Shown: positions 25,712-35,024, counted from the first letter of the stretch. The stretch is 64,000 bases of DNA from Streptomyces nitrosporeus (GCF_008704555.1 NZ_CP023702.1:5556001-5620000), one strand, 5' to 3'. The notes: generated by a model from the letters alone, not told the origin. Numbers and translations: made by a program.

Positions 25712-26560
25712 TCAGGTCTTCCTGCGGAACTTGCGGACCGCGAGCGGCGCCGTCACCGCGGTGATGCCGGCGGCCCAGGCCAGGGTCATCCACACCGAGT
25801 CGGCGACCGGGCCGCCCATCATCAGGCCGCGTACCGCGTCCGCCAGGTTGGACAGCGGGTTGTAGTCGGTGAACGCCTGGAGCCAGCCCGGCATGGTCTG
25901 CGTCGGGGCGAAGATGGACGAGCCGAACTGCAGAGGCATCAGCACCAGGAACCCCACTCCCTGAACCGCCTGCGGCGTCTTCATGGTCAGCCCCAGCAGG
26001 ACGAAGATCCACATGATGGCGGCGCCGAACACCATGGCCAGCGCGACCGCTCCGAGCATCCCGGCCACCGAGGTGCCCAGCTCCATGCCGAGCGCGAAGC
26101 CCATGCCGAGCAGGATGACGGTGGCGACCATCATCCGGCCGAGCTCGACGACGATCTTCGCTATCAGGACCGAGGAACGGGCGATCGGCATCGTGCGGAA
26201 CCGGTCCATGACGCCCTTGTTGAAGTCGTCGTTGACCCCGCTGCCCACCGCCGAGGCGATGTTCATGCCCATCATCGCCATCAGGCCCGGCACCAGGTAG
26301 TTCAGGTAGTCCTGCCGGTCACCGCCCAGGCTCCCGCCGATGGACCCGCCGAAGACGTACACGAAGAGCAGGGTGAAGACGATCGGCATCAGAAGGACGT
26401 CGAACATCGACTCCGGGTCCTTCTTGATCTGGAGCATGTTGCGTCGTGCGAGCGCGCCGATGTGCCGGAGGTTGGCACGCAGCCCGATCCTGCCCTCGCC
26501 CTGCACGGTCCTCACCGGAGCGGGGGCGGCGGGGGCGGGCTTCAGTGTCGTGGTGCTCAT
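25712..26560 (-). CDS. ABC-2 type transporter permease (DrrB-like)
   Basis: 282 residues with about six membrane segments. The ABC-2 core has IKKDPESMFDVLLMPIVFTLLFVYVFGG, YLVPGLMAMMGMNIA, DFNKGVMDRFRTMPIARSSVL and PLQFGSSIFAPTQTMPGWLQ. These are hallmarks of DrrB-type drug or lipid exporters. The ATG overlaps the stop of the ATPase gene by 4 bp, so both form one exporter. Its stop codon abuts the stop of the SARP gene. The substrate is unknown; the family exports anthracyclines and other hydrophobic compounds. Confidence 0.88.
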   Translation of the reverse strand: MSTTTLKPAPAAPAPVRTVQGEGRIGLRANLRHIGALARRNMLQIKKDPESMFDVLLMPIVFTLLFVYVFGGSIGGSLGGDRQDYLNYLVPGLMAMMGMNIASAVGSGVNDDFNKGVMDRFRTMPIARSSVLIAKIVVELGRMMVATVILLGMGFALGMELGTSVAGMLGAVALAMVFGAAIMWIFVLLGLTMKTPQAVQGVGFLVLMPLQFGSSIFAPTQTMPGWLQAFTDYNPLSNLADAVRGLMMGGPVADSVWMTLAWAAGITAVTAPLAVRKFRRKT

Positions 26561-27570
26561 GCCGAGACCTCCTGGGGGACCGGGCCGGTGGGAAGCGTGT
26601 TCTTCTCGCCCGTGATGGCCAGGAACACCTCGTCCAGGCTGGGCAGCGCGGTGGCGACGTGGGCGAGGGAGAACCCTCCGGCGCCCAGCAGGCCGATGAC
26701 CGCGGTGAGCTGTGCGTCGCTCAGGATCGGGACGTACAGCAGTCCTTCGTCCGGGACGGCCTGCGCGCCGCCGACCCCGTCCAGCCCCGCGTCCCGCAGT
26801 GACTGGGCCATGGCGGCCAGCTGGGCCGGGTCCGAGGGGCGGATCTGCAGAGTGCGGCCGCCGACCTTCGCCTTGAGCTCCTCCACCCCGCCGCCGGCGA
26901 TGATCCGGCCCTTGTCGATCACCGTCAGCTCGTCGGCGAGCTGCTCGGCCTCCTCCATGTACTGCGTGGTCAGCAGTACGGTCGCCCCTTCGGCGACCAT
27001 GCGCTGCACCTCGTCCCACACCTCGTTGCGGGTCCGCGGGTCGAGGCCCGTCGTCGGCTCGTCGAGGTAGAGGACCGACGGGTTGCCGATCATGGAGGCC
27101 GCCAGGTCGAGCCGGCGCCGCATGCCGCCGGAGTAGTCCATCGCGGGGCGCCTGGCCGCCTCGGTGAGGGAGAACCGTTCCAGCAGCTCGTCGGCGCGGG
27201 ACCGGGCGGTCCTGCGGGACAGGTCGAGCAGCCGCCCGATCATGTAGAGGTTCTCCCGGCCGGAGAGCTTCTCGTCGACCGAGGCGTACTGCCCGGTCAG
27301 ACCGATGGTGCGGCGCAGCTGCCGGGGCTGCCTGACCACGTCGTAACCGGCGACCACCGCGTGTCCGGCGTCCGGCGTGACCAGGGTGGACAGGCAGCGT
27401 ACGAGGGTCGTCTTGCCGGCGCCGTTCGGGCCGAGCACACCGAGGACGGTGCCCTCGCGTACATCGAGGTCCACGCCGTCCAGCGCCTTGGTCCCGCCGT
27501 AGTGCTTGACCAGCCCCCGCACCTCGACGGCGTTCGGGCCGCTCCTGGGGTTCTTGTCGTTTCGCGTCAT
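26557..27570 (-). CDS. DrrA-like ABC transporter ATP-binding protein
   Basis: 337 residues. The ATPase domain has Walker A LGPNGAGKTT, signature DYSGGMRRRLDL, Walker B VLYLDEPTTGLDP and switch TTQYMEEAEQLAD. The C-terminal extra domain (LQIRPSDPAQLAAMAQSL, LPSLDEVFLAITGE) is typical of daunorubicin-resistance ATPases. It energises the permease at 25712. ATG 27570 has GGTGG upstream; ATG 27579 is equally possible. The promoter region carries five evenly spaced CCGACA repeats. Confidence 0.88.
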   Translation of the reverse strand: MTRNDKNPRSGPNAVEVRGLVKHYGGTKALDGVDLDVREGTVLGVLGPNGAGKTTLVRCLSTLVTPDAGHAVVAGYDVVRQPRQLRRTIGLTGQYASVDEKLSGRENLYMIGRLLDLSRRTARSRADELLERFSLTEAARRPAMDYSGGMRRRLDLAASMIGNPSVLYLDEPTTGLDPRTRNEVWDEVQRMVAEGATVLLTTQYMEEAEQLADELTVIDKGRIIAGGGVEELKAKVGGRTLQIRPSDPAQLAAMAQSLRDAGLDGVGGAQAVPDEGLLYVPILSDAQLTAVIGLLGAGGFSLAHVATALPSLDEVFLAITGEKNTLPTGPVPQEVSA

Positions 27571-27593
27571 GTCCACCATGACAACAGCCGCCA

Positions 27594-27644
27594 CCGACAA
27601 GTCACCGACATATCGCCGACAGTGCCACCGACAGTCTGCCGACA
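27594..27644 (-). promoter_or_regulatory. Five-copy TGTCGG direct repeat array (putative SARP operator)
   Basis: CCGACA occurs at 27594, 27605, 27616, 27628 and 27639 (TGTCGG in the direction of the ABC operon), with spacing 11, 11, 12 and 11 bp. The nearest copy ends 23 bp before the ATG. SARP regulators bind direct hexamers or heptamers repeated every 11 bp on one DNA face, and a SARP gene lies at the other end of the operon. The match of layout is seen; the binding partner is inferred. Confidence 0.75.
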
Positions 27645-27648
27645 CAGG

Positions 27649-27685
27649 CGACAGCCCGCCGATGGGGGATGTCGGCGGGCTGTCG
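27649..27685 (-). terminator. Hairpin terminator after panB
   Basis: CGACAGCCCGCCGA (27649-27662) pairs perfectly with TCGGCGGGCTGTCG (27672-27685) around a 9-nt loop. It lies 26 bp past the panB stop and directly upstream of the repeat array that precedes the ABC operon. Confidence 0.8.
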
Positions 27686-27711
27686 GTGGTGCGGCAGTGG
27701 TCAGCTGTGCG

Positions 27712-28599
27712 TCAGTGGAACGTGTGCTCCGCGGCGGGGAAGGAACCCCCGACGACCTCTTCGGCGTACTGCTTCGCGGCGTCGCCGAGCACCTGGCGCA
27801 GGTTCGCGTACTGCTTGGTGAAGCGCGGCACCTTGCCGCCGGTCAGCCCCGCCATGTCCGTCCAGACCAGCACCTGGGCGTCCGTGTCCGGACCGGCGCC
27901 GATGCCGACGGTCGGGATGTGCAGGGTGCGGGTGACCTCGGCGGCCAGCTCGGCCGGTACGAGCTCCAGGACGACGGCGAACGCGCCCGCGTCCTGCACC
28001 GCCTTCGCGTCCCGCAGCAGCTGCTGGGCCGCCTCCTCGCCGCGGCCCTGCACCCGGTAGCCCATGGCGTTCACCGACTGCGGGGTCAGGCCGATGTGGC
28101 CCATGACCGGAATGCCGGCCTCGACCAGCAGGCGGATCTGCTCGTGGGAGCGTTCGCCGCCCTCCAGCTTCACCGCGCCCACCCCGGCGTCCTTGACCAG
28201 CCGGGTGGCGTTGCGCAGGGCCTGGACGGCCCCCTCCTGGTACGCCCCGAACGGCAGGTCGGCGACGATGAGGGCGCGCCTGGTGCCGCGTACGACGGCG
28301 GCGGAGAGCATGGTCATCTCGTCCATCGTGACGGGCACGGTGGTCTCGTAACCGAGGTGGCAGTTGCCCATCGAGTCACCGACGAGCATCACCGGGATGC
28401 CGGCCTCGTCGAACACGGACGCGGTCATCGCGTCGTAGGCGGTGAGCATGGGCCACTTCTCACCGCGCTCGGTGGCGGCGGTGACGTCGTGGACGGTGAC
28501 ACGGCGGGAGCTCTTGCCCCCGTACAGTGCCTTCCCCGCGGACGGGGCGGGGCCCCCGGGGGGAGGGGAGGGCTGATTCTGCGCAGCCTGAAGCGACAT
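27712..28599 (-). CDS. panB: 3-methyl-2-oxobutanoate hydroxymethyltransferase
   Basis: 295 residues. The (beta/alpha)8 enzyme signatures are present: [27 protein letters not shown] with metal-binding Asp, [16 protein letters not shown] with the second acidic ligand, [19 protein letters not shown] and the catalytic Glu region VVLELVP. It makes ketopantoate from 2-oxoisovalerate with 5,10-methylene-THF, the first step to pantothenate and CoA. ATG 28599 is chosen because AAGGAG is correctly spaced; an in-frame ATG at 28620 lacks a site. The N-terminal 25 residues are Gln/Pro-rich and dispensable. Confidence 0.95.
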   Translation of the reverse strand: MSLQAAQNQPSPPPGGPAPSAGKALYGGKSSRRVTVHDVTAATERGEKWPMLTAYDAMTASVFDEAGIPVMLVGDSMGNCHLGYETTVPVTMDEMTMLSAAVVRGTRRALIVADLPFGAYQEGAVQALRNATRLVKDAGVGAVKLEGGERSHEQIRLLVEAGIPVMGHIGLTPQSVNAMGYRVQGRGEEAAQQLLRDAKAVQDAGAFAVVLELVPAELAAEVTRTLHIPTVGIGAGPDTDAQVLVWTDMAGLTGGKVPRFTKQYANLRQVLGDAAKQYAEEVVGGSFPAAEHTFH

Positions 28600-28820
28600 G
28601 GCCAACGGCTCCTTCGTCATCTCGAGGCGCCCTGACGGCGTCCCCGGATCCCTTCCATGGTGGCATCCCGCCTCCCCTCCCGGGAAGTGGGCCCGCACCG
28701 GTCCGCGGGAGGCCCCGCCGCGCGGGCCGGCGATGCGGGTTGGTGGCGCGGCCCGGCGGCGCGGGCCGGCCGGGGGCGGTCCGCGTGTCGGGACGGCGAC
28801 GAGACGGTAAAGACTTTCCA

Positions 28821-28839
28821 ATACGAGACGGTCTCGTAT
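28821..28839. promoter_or_regulatory. TetR-type operator upstream of MFS pump
   Basis: ATACGAGACGGTCTCGTAT is a perfect 19-bp palindrome with 9-bp arms around a central G. It ends 23 bp before the pump's ATG, over the expected -10 to start region, so repressor binding should block transcription. The TetR gene at 30590 is the natural candidate. Confidence 0.85.
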
Positions 28840-28862
28840 CGTATTGACGTTAGGGTCGTGGC

Positions 28863-30482
28863 ATGTCCATACCGTCCGGCGCCCCTGTCGCCGCGCCCCG
28901 TGTCCCCGAGGCGGTCCACCGCCGCCGCTGGGCGATCCTCACCGTCCTCATGTTCAGCCTGCTCATCGTCGTACTCGACAACTCGATCCTGAACGTCGCG
29001 GTCAAGACGATCGCCGGCCCCGCGCCGACCGGCATCGGCGCCACCCAGAGCGAACTCGAGTGGGCGATCAACTCCTACACGCTCGTCTTCGCCGGACTGC
29101 TGTTCACGGCCGGACTGCTCGGCGACCGCATCGGCCGCAAGAAGGTGCTGCTCGGCGGCATCCTGGTCTTCGGCCTCGGCTCCGCCCTCGCGGCGTTCTC
29201 CGGCACCCCGGGCGAACTCATCGCCTGGCGGGCCGTGATGGGCCTCGGAGCGGCCTTCGTGATGCCGGCCACCCTCGCCGTCCTGATGAACGTCTTCGAA
29301 CCCGACGAGCAGCCCAAGGCGATCGGGATCTGGGCCGGCAGCGTCGGCCTCGCCATCGCGATCGGCCCCATCACCGGCGGACTGCTGCTGGACCACTTCT
29401 GGTGGGGCTCGATCTTCCTGGTCAACGTGCCGGTCGTGGCCATCGCCCTGGTCGCGATGGTCGTGCTGGTACCCGACTCCAAGGACCCGGCGCCCGGCAG
29501 GATCGACCCGGTGGGCGTGCTGCTGTCCGTCGTCGGCCTGGTCCTGCTGGTCTACGGCATCATCCGCGGCGGCGAGCTCGCCGACTTCACCGACGTCACC
29601 GTGCTCGCCCCGGCCGTCGGCGGCCTGCTGGTCCTGGTGGTCTTCGTCCTGCACCAGAAGCGCAGCAGCCACCCCTCCATCGACATCTCCACCTTCCGCG
29701 ACCCGGCCTTCTCCGCGGCCGTCGCCGCCATCGCGCTGGTCTTCTTCGCGCTGATGGGCGTCACCTTCTTCTCCGCCTTCTACCTGCAGAGCGTGCGCGG
29801 CTACAGCGCGCTCCAGTCCGGGCTGCTCATCCTGCCGCTGGCGGTCGCCCAGATGGTGTTCTCCCCGCGCGCCCGGCTGGTCGTGGACCGTTTCGGCGCC
29901 CGCGCCGTCTGCACGACCGGGATGCTGCTGGTCGCGGCGGGCCTCGCGGCGTTCGCCGTCTTCGACGCCGGCACCCCGGTCTGGGTGATGTGCGTGGTCT
30001 TCTTCGTCCAGGGCACCGGGATGGCGCACATCATGCCGCCGGTCACCGTCGCCGTGATGCAGGCGCTGCCCCGCGAACGCGCGGGTTCCGGCTCGGCGAT
30101 CAACAACACCTTCCGCCAGGTCGGCGGGGCGCTCGGCATCGCGGTGCTCGGCTCGGTGCTCTCCACCGTCTACCGGGGCGACATCGAGGGCCACCTCGAC
30201 GGGGTGCCGGCCGCCGCGAAGGACGTCGCGGGGGAGTCGATCGAGGCGACGCTCGGCGTCGCCGCACAGCTCGGCGAGGCGGGCAGGCCGCTGGCCGCCG
30301 CGGCGAACGACGCCTTCGTCGGGGCTATGCACGTGACGGCCCTCGGCTCGGCGGCGGTCGCCCTGATCGGCGCCCTCGTCGTGGGCCTCTTCCTGCCCGG
30401 CAGGGCCGGTGCGCAGGACGGCCCCCGGAAGAAGGAGGAACGGGAGCCCGCCCCGGCCGCCGGGGCCGGTTCACGCGGCTGA
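28863..30482 (+). CDS. MFS drug:H+ antiporter, DHA2 (14-helix) family
   Basis: 539 residues with about fourteen hydrophobic segments. Motifs of EmrB/QacA exporters are present: [13 protein letters not shown] in helix 1, [20 protein letters not shown] (motif A), and [20 protein letters not shown] with [23 protein letters not shown] (motif C region). It probably expels hydrophobic toxins using the proton gradient. A 19-bp palindrome precedes it and a TetR gene follows on the same strand, the usual repressor-pump pair. Confidence 0.92.
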   Translation: MSIPSGAPVAAPRVPEAVHRRRWAILTVLMFSLLIVVLDNSILNVAVKTIAGPAPTGIGATQSELEWAINSYTLVFAGLLFTAGLLGDRIGRKKVLLGGILVFGLGSALAAFSGTPGELIAWRAVMGLGAAFVMPATLAVLMNVFEPDEQPKAIGIWAGSVGLAIAIGPITGGLLLDHFWWGSIFLVNVPVVAIALVAMVVLVPDSKDPAPGRIDPVGVLLSVVGLVLLVYGIIRGGELADFTDVTVLAPAVGGLLVLVVFVLHQKRSSHPSIDISTFRDPAFSAAVAAIALVFFALMGVTFFSAFYLQSVRGYSALQSGLLILPLAVAQMVFSPRARLVVDRFGARAVCTTGMLLVAAGLAAFAVFDAGTPVWVMCVVFFVQGTGMAHIMPPVTVAVMQALPRERAGSGSAINNTFRQVGGALGIAVLGSVLSTVYRGDIEGHLDGVPAAAKDVAGESIEATLGVAAQLGEAGRPLAAAANDAFVGAMHVTALGSAAVALIGALVVGLFLPGRAGAQDGPRKKEEREPAPAAGAGSRG

Positions 30483-30589
30483 CGGCCGGCGCCGCGGGCG
30501 GGCGGGTCGCCCCGCCCGCCCGCGGTCGGTGAGAATCAGGTCGGTACGGCGTGCCCGGCGCGGCGTACGGGTGAACGGCGCAGCGAGAG

Positions 30590-31402
30590 GTGACCCACGT
30601 GCAGGAGGCCCAGGACCAGTCGCGGGAACCGTCGCGGGACGGCTCACGCGATCACGCGCGGGACACCTCGCGCGGCCGGGCGCGGGGCACCGCGCCGGAC
30701 CGGGCACCGGACCACGCGAAGGCCCCCTCGCCGCAGCCCCGCGGCGGCCGGGCGTGGGAGCCGTGCGGCGGACCGGACACCGGGCCCCGCCGGGGCCGCC
30801 CCCGCAGCGCCGCCGCCGAACGGGCCATCCTCGACGCGGTCACCGGCCTGCTGGAGGCGGGCGAACCGCTCGGAGCCCTGTCCGTCGAGCGCATCGCCCG
30901 GACCGCGGGCGTCGGCAAGGCCACCATCTACCGGCGCTGGAGCGGTAAGGAGGAACTCTTCGTCGACGTCCTGCGCGACATGGAACCCGCGGAACCCGTC
31001 CTCTCCGGCACCGCCGGCCTCGACGACCTGCGGATCCTGCTGGAATCCATGCGCACCCGCGGCGTCGCCCAGCGCTCGTCCGTCTTCCTGCACAACGTGT
31101 TCGCCCAGATGAAGAGCCACCCCAGGCTCTGGGCCGCCTACCAGGACACCGTCGTCGCCCCGCGCCGGGCCGCCCTGCTGGCCGCCGTGCGCCGGGCGGT
31201 GGACGCCGGGGAGCTCCGCGGCGACCTCGACGCGGAGCTGCTGAGCGACCTGTTCGCGGGCCCCGTCCTCGTACGCACCATCCACCGCCCCGACGCCCCG
31301 CTGCCCGAGGAACTGGTCGAGCACATCCTGAGTGCCCTGCTCCAGGGCCTGGCGCCGGAGGCGCGGGCCGCGGCGGACGGAGCGGGGCCCGCGCCCGTGT
31401 GA
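30590..31402 (+). CDS. TetR-family repressor with disordered N-terminal tail
   Basis: 270 residues. The first about 65 are a low-complexity Arg/Asp/Ser/Pro tail (SREPSRDGSRDHARDTSRG). A typical TetR DNA-binding domain follows: RAILDAVTGLLEAGEPLGAL, IARTAGVGKATIYRRWSGKEEL. A helical ligand-binding domain with VFLHNVFAQMKSHPRLWAAY ends the protein. GTG at 30590 is the longest sensible start, but the true start may lie closer to GPRRGRPRSAAAE. It probably represses the pump 107 bp upstream through the palindrome at 28821. Confidence 0.85.
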   Translation: MTHVQEAQDQSREPSRDGSRDHARDTSRGRARGTAPDRAPDHAKAPSPQPRGGRAWEPCGGPDTGPRRGRPRSAAAERAILDAVTGLLEAGEPLGALSVERIARTAGVGKATIYRRWSGKEELFVDVLRDMEPAEPVLSGTAGLDDLRILLESMRTRGVAQRSSVFLHNVFAQMKSHPRLWAAYQDTVVAPRRAALLAAVRRAVDAGELRGDLDAELLSDLFAGPVLVRTIHRPDAPLPEELVEHILSALLQGLAPEARAAADGAGPAPV

Positions 31403-31569
31403 CCGTTCTGTCACAGCGGCCCCCGCAGTCCCACCCGTCCGGAACCCGCCACGCCGTCCCGCTCGTCCTCGTGACAGAACAGTCGTCGTCGACGGCGGGA
31501 ACGGCGTCGCCCATCGCCTAGGGTCATGAGGCGCGGCGATGTGTACGGCAAGGCAGTGAGGACAGCGCG

Positions 31570-32595
31570 ATGGTGCAGGCGTACAGGGCGGAAACCGAGA
31601 ACGCCGAGCCGGGCCCGGAGCGGCCCGGCGCCCGCCTGCGGGCCCTGTGCCACAGACTGGGCAGCGACCGCGGCATCTGGCGGCGCGGGATCGTCCTCGC
31701 CCTCTGCGCGGTCCTGCTGACCCTGGTGCTGGTCCTCCACGCGCAGATCCCCAACAGCGTCGGCAACGCCGGCAGCCTCATCGAGACGTTCCTGCCCTGG
31801 TTCGGGCTCCTCGTCCCCGTCCTCCTGCTCCTCGGGCTGCTCCGGCGCTCTGCCACCGCGGTGGTCTCACTGGTCCTGCCGGCCGTGGTCTGGCTCAACG
31901 TCTTCGGCGGCCTGCTCCTCACCGGCAAGTCCCATCCCGGCGGCGACCTCACCGTCGCCACCCACAACGTCAACGCCGGCAACCCCGACCCCGCGGGCAC
32001 CGCCCAGCAGGTCGCCGGATCCGGCGCGGACATCGTGGCCCTCCAGGAACTCCCCGCCGGCAAGGTCGGGGCGTACGAGGACGCGCTCGCCGACCGCTAC
32101 CCGCACCACTCGGTCCAGGGCACCGTCGGCCTGTGGAGCAAGTACCCGCTGGGCCGGTCCCGCCCCGTCGACATCAAGATGGGCTGGACCCGCGCCATGC
32201 AGGCCACGGTCACCACCCCCGAAGGCCCCGTCTCGGTCTTCGTCGCCCACCTGCCCTCCGTACGGGTCAAGCTGGACGCCGGGTTCACCGCCGGCCAGCG
32301 CGACCGGAGCGCCGACGCGCTGGGCGAGGCGATCGCCGACGCGCCGAACAGCCGGGTGGTCCTGCTCGGCGACCTCAACGGCACCATGAACGACCGCTCG
32401 CTGAACGCCGTCACCGCCCAGATGCGCTCCACCCAGGGCGCGGCCGGCGACGGGTTCGGCTTCAGCTGGCCGGCGTCCTTCCCGATGGCCCGCATCGACC
32501 AGATCATGGTCAGGGGCGTCGAGCCCGTCTCCTCCTGGACCCTTCCGGCCACCGACAGCGACCACCTCCCGATCGCCGCCCGTATCCAGCTCTGA
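31570..32595 (+). CDS. Membrane-anchored endonuclease/exonuclease/phosphatase-family protein
   Basis: 341 residues. Three membrane helices (about 40-120) are followed by an extracellular EEP domain. DLTVATHNVNAGN carries the first catalytic Asn, IVALQELPA the metal-binding Glu, VVLLGDLNGTMND the Asp/Asn pair, and ATDSDHLPI the catalytic Asp-His. The layout matches the Streptomyces three-helix EEP proteins. It may hydrolyse phosphodiesters or phospholipid headgroups outside the cell; the substrate is unknown. Transcribed alone after the TetR gene. Confidence 0.88.
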   Translation: MVQAYRAETENAEPGPERPGARLRALCHRLGSDRGIWRRGIVLALCAVLLTLVLVLHAQIPNSVGNAGSLIETFLPWFGLLVPVLLLLGLLRRSATAVVSLVLPAVVWLNVFGGLLLTGKSHPGGDLTVATHNVNAGNPDPAGTAQQVAGSGADIVALQELPAGKVGAYEDALADRYPHHSVQGTVGLWSKYPLGRSRPVDIKMGWTRAMQATVTTPEGPVSVFVAHLPSVRVKLDAGFTAGQRDRSADALGEAIADAPNSRVVLLGDLNGTMNDRSLNAVTAQMRSTQGAAGDGFGFSWPASFPMARIDQIMVRGVEPVSSWTLPATDSDHLPIAARIQL

Positions 32596-32670
32596 GGGGC
32601 CCGGACGGGCCTGGGAGCCCTGGCCGGGAGGGCGAGTCCCGGCTCTCCGGGAGCCGCCCGCCGGGCGGGC

Positions 32671-33690
32671 CTACCCTCCGGGCGCGGCCTCCCCGGCGGG
32701 GAAGTGCGGCAGGAGGTAGGCGGCCAGCTCCTCCATCACCTCCGGCGCGGGACGCGTGTTGTGCCGGAGGTTGACCATCAGCTGGTCGACGCCGGCCTCC
32801 TCGTAGGTCTTGAAGAGGTCCAGCAGGGGCTCGCGCCCCATCGCCCAGCCCTGCGGCAGCGGGCGCGGCGACGCGCGCGGGTCCTCGTCGAGCACCAGAT
32901 AGCCCGCCTGCGCGTACGGCTTGTACCCGGGGGAGCCCGGCTCACCGGTCAGCCGGCGCCAGCGCGCGGTGTTGGCCCGCTGCTGCTCCGGCGCGAGCGC
33001 CGTGTAGAGCCAGCCGTCCGCGTGCCGCGCGGTCCACTCCAGCGGCTGCCCGCCGCGTCCGGTCATCAGCATCGGCAGCCGTCCGCAGGCGGGCGGGGGC
33101 AGCACGACCTGTCCGGGCGGCACCGTGCCGAGCGGGGAGAGGAAGCCGGAGGGACCCGGCTCGGTGAGGTGGCGTACGTACTCCCACCCGTGCCGCAGCC
33201 CGGCCGCGAGGCCGGCCGGTTCGAGGCCGAAGGCGGGCACCTCCCCGGGGCGGTCGCCACGGGCGGCGCCGAGGAGCATCCGGCCGCCCGAGAGCGCGTC
33301 CACCGAGTTCGCGGCCTTGGCCACGTGGACCGGATGCCGCAGCGGCAGGACGGTGCTCGCCGTGCCGAGGGCGATGTGCCGGGTGGCCACCGCCAGCGCC
33401 CCCAGATAGACCCACGGGTCGAAGAGCTGCCCGCCGTCCCCCTCCCCGGGCACGAGCAGGGGCACATCACGCAGCCACAGGGTGGAGAAGCCCAGGTCCT
33501 CGGCCGTCCGGGCCAGCCGGAGGTGGCCGGCCATGGTCGGTACGTCCCCGGTGAACGACTCCAGCGGGGCGATGAGACCGAGTGTGGCCCGCCCGCCGGG
33601 GAAGGCCCGCAGCATCCCGGGGTGCCGCAGCAGCCCGGGATGCCGGTGCTCCCCGGCGGCGGGCCCGGCCGGGGAGCAGCCGGCGCTCAC
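32671..33690 (-). CDS. Luciferase-like monooxygenase (FMN or F420 dependent)
   Basis: 339 residues from GTG 33690, which overlaps the stop of the preceding flavoprotein gene (GTGA); ATG 33615 gives 314 residues and is close to where homologues begin. Family motifs: AEDLGFSTLWLRDVPL, FDPWVYLGALAVATRHIALGTASTVLPLRHPVHVAKAANSVDALSGGRMLLG, and PMLMTGRGGQPLEWTARHADGWL. It probably oxygenates a small molecule with reduced flavin, or uses F420. Third gene of the HPP-flavoprotein-monooxygenase operon. Confidence 0.85.
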   Translation of the reverse strand: MSAGCSPAGPAAGEHRHPGLLRHPGMLRAFPGGRATLGLIAPLESFTGDVPTMAGHLRLARTAEDLGFSTLWLRDVPLLVPGEGDGGQLFDPWVYLGALAVATRHIALGTASTVLPLRHPVHVAKAANSVDALSGGRMLLGAARGDRPGEVPAFGLEPAGLAAGLRHGWEYVRHLTEPGPSGFLSPLGTVPPGQVVLPPPACGRLPMLMTGRGGQPLEWTARHADGWLYTALAPEQQRANTARWRRLTGEPGSPGYKPYAQAGYLVLDEDPRASPRPLPQGWAMGREPLLDLFKTYEEAGVDQLMVNLRHNTRPAPEVMEELAAYLLPHFPAGEAAPGG

Positions 33691-34322
33691 GGCGTCCGCC
33701 CGCCCGCCCGCGCGGCCTCCAGCAGCCGGGCGTTCTCCCGCTCCAGCTCGGCGATCCGCTCCCGCACCGGCTTCAGCGCCTCCTCCAGTTCGGCGACGGT
33801 GTAGCGCGGCTGGATGTGCTGGGGGCAGTTCCAGTCGTAGGCCTCCACGGTGATGAGGAGGACCCGCTCGGGCACGGCCCGGTAGCCCTCGGGGACCAGC
33901 GGGCCGGCCGAGGCGGGCCACCGGTCCGGGGTGCCGGTCCGGGCGCGCCCCAGGATCTTGAGCCGCCTGCGCGCGGGGTAGTCCATCAGCAGCAGGGAGA
34001 CCCGGTCGTCGGTGTCCAGGTTCCCGGTGGTGATGTACTGCTTGTTGCCCCGGTAGTCCGCGAACCCCAGGGTCCGGTCGTCGACGACCCTCAGGAACCC
34101 CGGCGGTCCGCCCCGGTGCTGCACGTAGGGCCAGCCCGAGGAACCGGTGGTCGCCAGGTAGAAGCTCTCGGCCCGCGCGATGAAGGCGGCCTCCGAGGGG
34201 GTCAGCCGGTCGGCCTCCGCGGGCCCTTCGGCCATCGCGGCGTAGTTGCGCCGGCTGCCCTGTTCCTCCTGGTGCGCCTGGACCGGCGGCGTGAACAGCA
34301 GCTGCGCGTAACGGCTGGTCAT
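33687..34322 (-). CDS. Pyridoxamine-phosphate-oxidase-like FMN-binding protein
   Basis: 211 residues. The split-barrel flavin-binding domain has AESFYLATTGSSGWPYVQHRGGPPGFLRVVDDRTLGFADYRGNKQYITTGNL and VSLLLMDYPARRRLKILGRAR. A C-terminal WNCPQHIQPRY motif and a coiled coil (LEEALKPVRERIAELEREN) follow. Members bind FMN, sometimes haem. It lies 7 bp after the HPP gene and overlaps the monooxygenase gene, so it may supply reduced flavin to that enzyme (inference). Confidence 0.85.
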   Translation of the reverse strand: MTSRYAQLLFTPPVQAHQEEQGSRRNYAAMAEGPAEADRLTPSEAAFIARAESFYLATTGSSGWPYVQHRGGPPGFLRVVDDRTLGFADYRGNKQYITTGNLDTDDRVSLLLMDYPARRRLKILGRARTGTPDRWPASAGPLVPEGYRAVPERVLLITVEAYDWNCPQHIQPRYTVAELEEALKPVRERIAELERENARLLEAARAGGRTP

Positions 34323-34329
34323 CTGGGGC

Positions 34330-34866
34330 CTACCACCAGTAGGTGGGGTAGCGGGGGGTCCGGCCGCTGCGGCCCGCGAGGATGCCGACGCCGACGATCA
34401 CCGCGGTGGCCAGGAGCAGCAGGAGGAGGAAGAGCACCGTGGAGGGCTGGGTGACGACCACGATGACGGCGGTCGCCGCCGCCGGGGAGTGGGGCGTCCT
34501 CGCCAGGGCCATCGCCCCGATCGCCAGACCGCCGGCGACCGCCGAGGTCCACACCGAGCTGCCGCCGACGGCCAGGCACACGAAGCCGACGACGGCCGAG
34601 ACCAGCTGACCGCCGATCACACTGCGGGGCTGCGCCAGGGGGAGTGCGGGTGCGGCGAAGACCAGGGCGGCACTCGCGGCGAGCGGCGGGATGAGCACGG
34701 TCTGGTCGAGGAGCACGCCGAGCGCCACCAGGGCGACGAGGGCCGTGACGCCGCCGAGCGTGGCCACCGAGACGACGGGCAGCGCGGGCCGGGCCGGGGC
34801 CTTGCTCGTGAGCACGGAGCTGAGACGGCGCTGCGAGGGGAGCTCGGACACCTGGGTGTCGGACAC
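34330..34866 (-). CDS. HPP-family membrane protein
   Basis: 178 residues with about five membrane helices. The HPP-type motif is seen in VLIPPLAASAALVFAAPALPLAQPRSVIGG and SAVAGGLAIGAMALARTPHSPAAATAVI. HPP proteins have been linked to nitrite transport in plants and cyanobacteria; that role is unproven here. GTG 34866 is chosen because GGAAGGA lies 6 nt upstream; ATG 34881 is the alternative. First gene of a three-gene operon, divergent from a CGNR regulator across a 35-bp inverted repeat. Confidence 0.82.
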   Translation of the reverse strand: MSDTQVSELPSQRRLSSVLTSKAPARPALPVVSVATLGGVTALVALVALGVLLDQTVLIPPLAASAALVFAAPALPLAQPRSVIGGQLVSAVVGFVCLAVGGSSVWTSAVAGGLAIGAMALARTPHSPAAATAVIVVVTQPSTVLFLLLLLLATAVIVGVGILAGRSGRTPRYPTYWW

Positions 34867-34955
34867 GGACGTTCCTTCCATGGGGGACGTGATGAGCCGG
34901 GGAAGCGGGTACCGGGGATGCGCGTACCGAGGGGTGCGTGAACGGTGAGCGCATG

Positions 34956-34990
34956 AGCTAATGGATGCATCCTATGCGCATCCATTAGCT
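34956..34990. promoter_or_regulatory. Long inverted repeat, putative CGNR operator 1
   Basis: AGCTAATGGATGC (34956-34968) and GCATCCATTAGCT (34978-34990) are perfect 13-bp arms with a 9-bp spacer. It lies between the divergent HPP operon (start 34866) and CGNR gene (start 35025). Half-site CTAATGG matches the CTAACGG half-sites near the second CGNR gene; half-site centres are 24 bp apart. Confidence 0.82.
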
Positions 34991-35024
34991 TCTGGCGGCG
35001 AAATCGAGACGGCAGGATGGGGAC

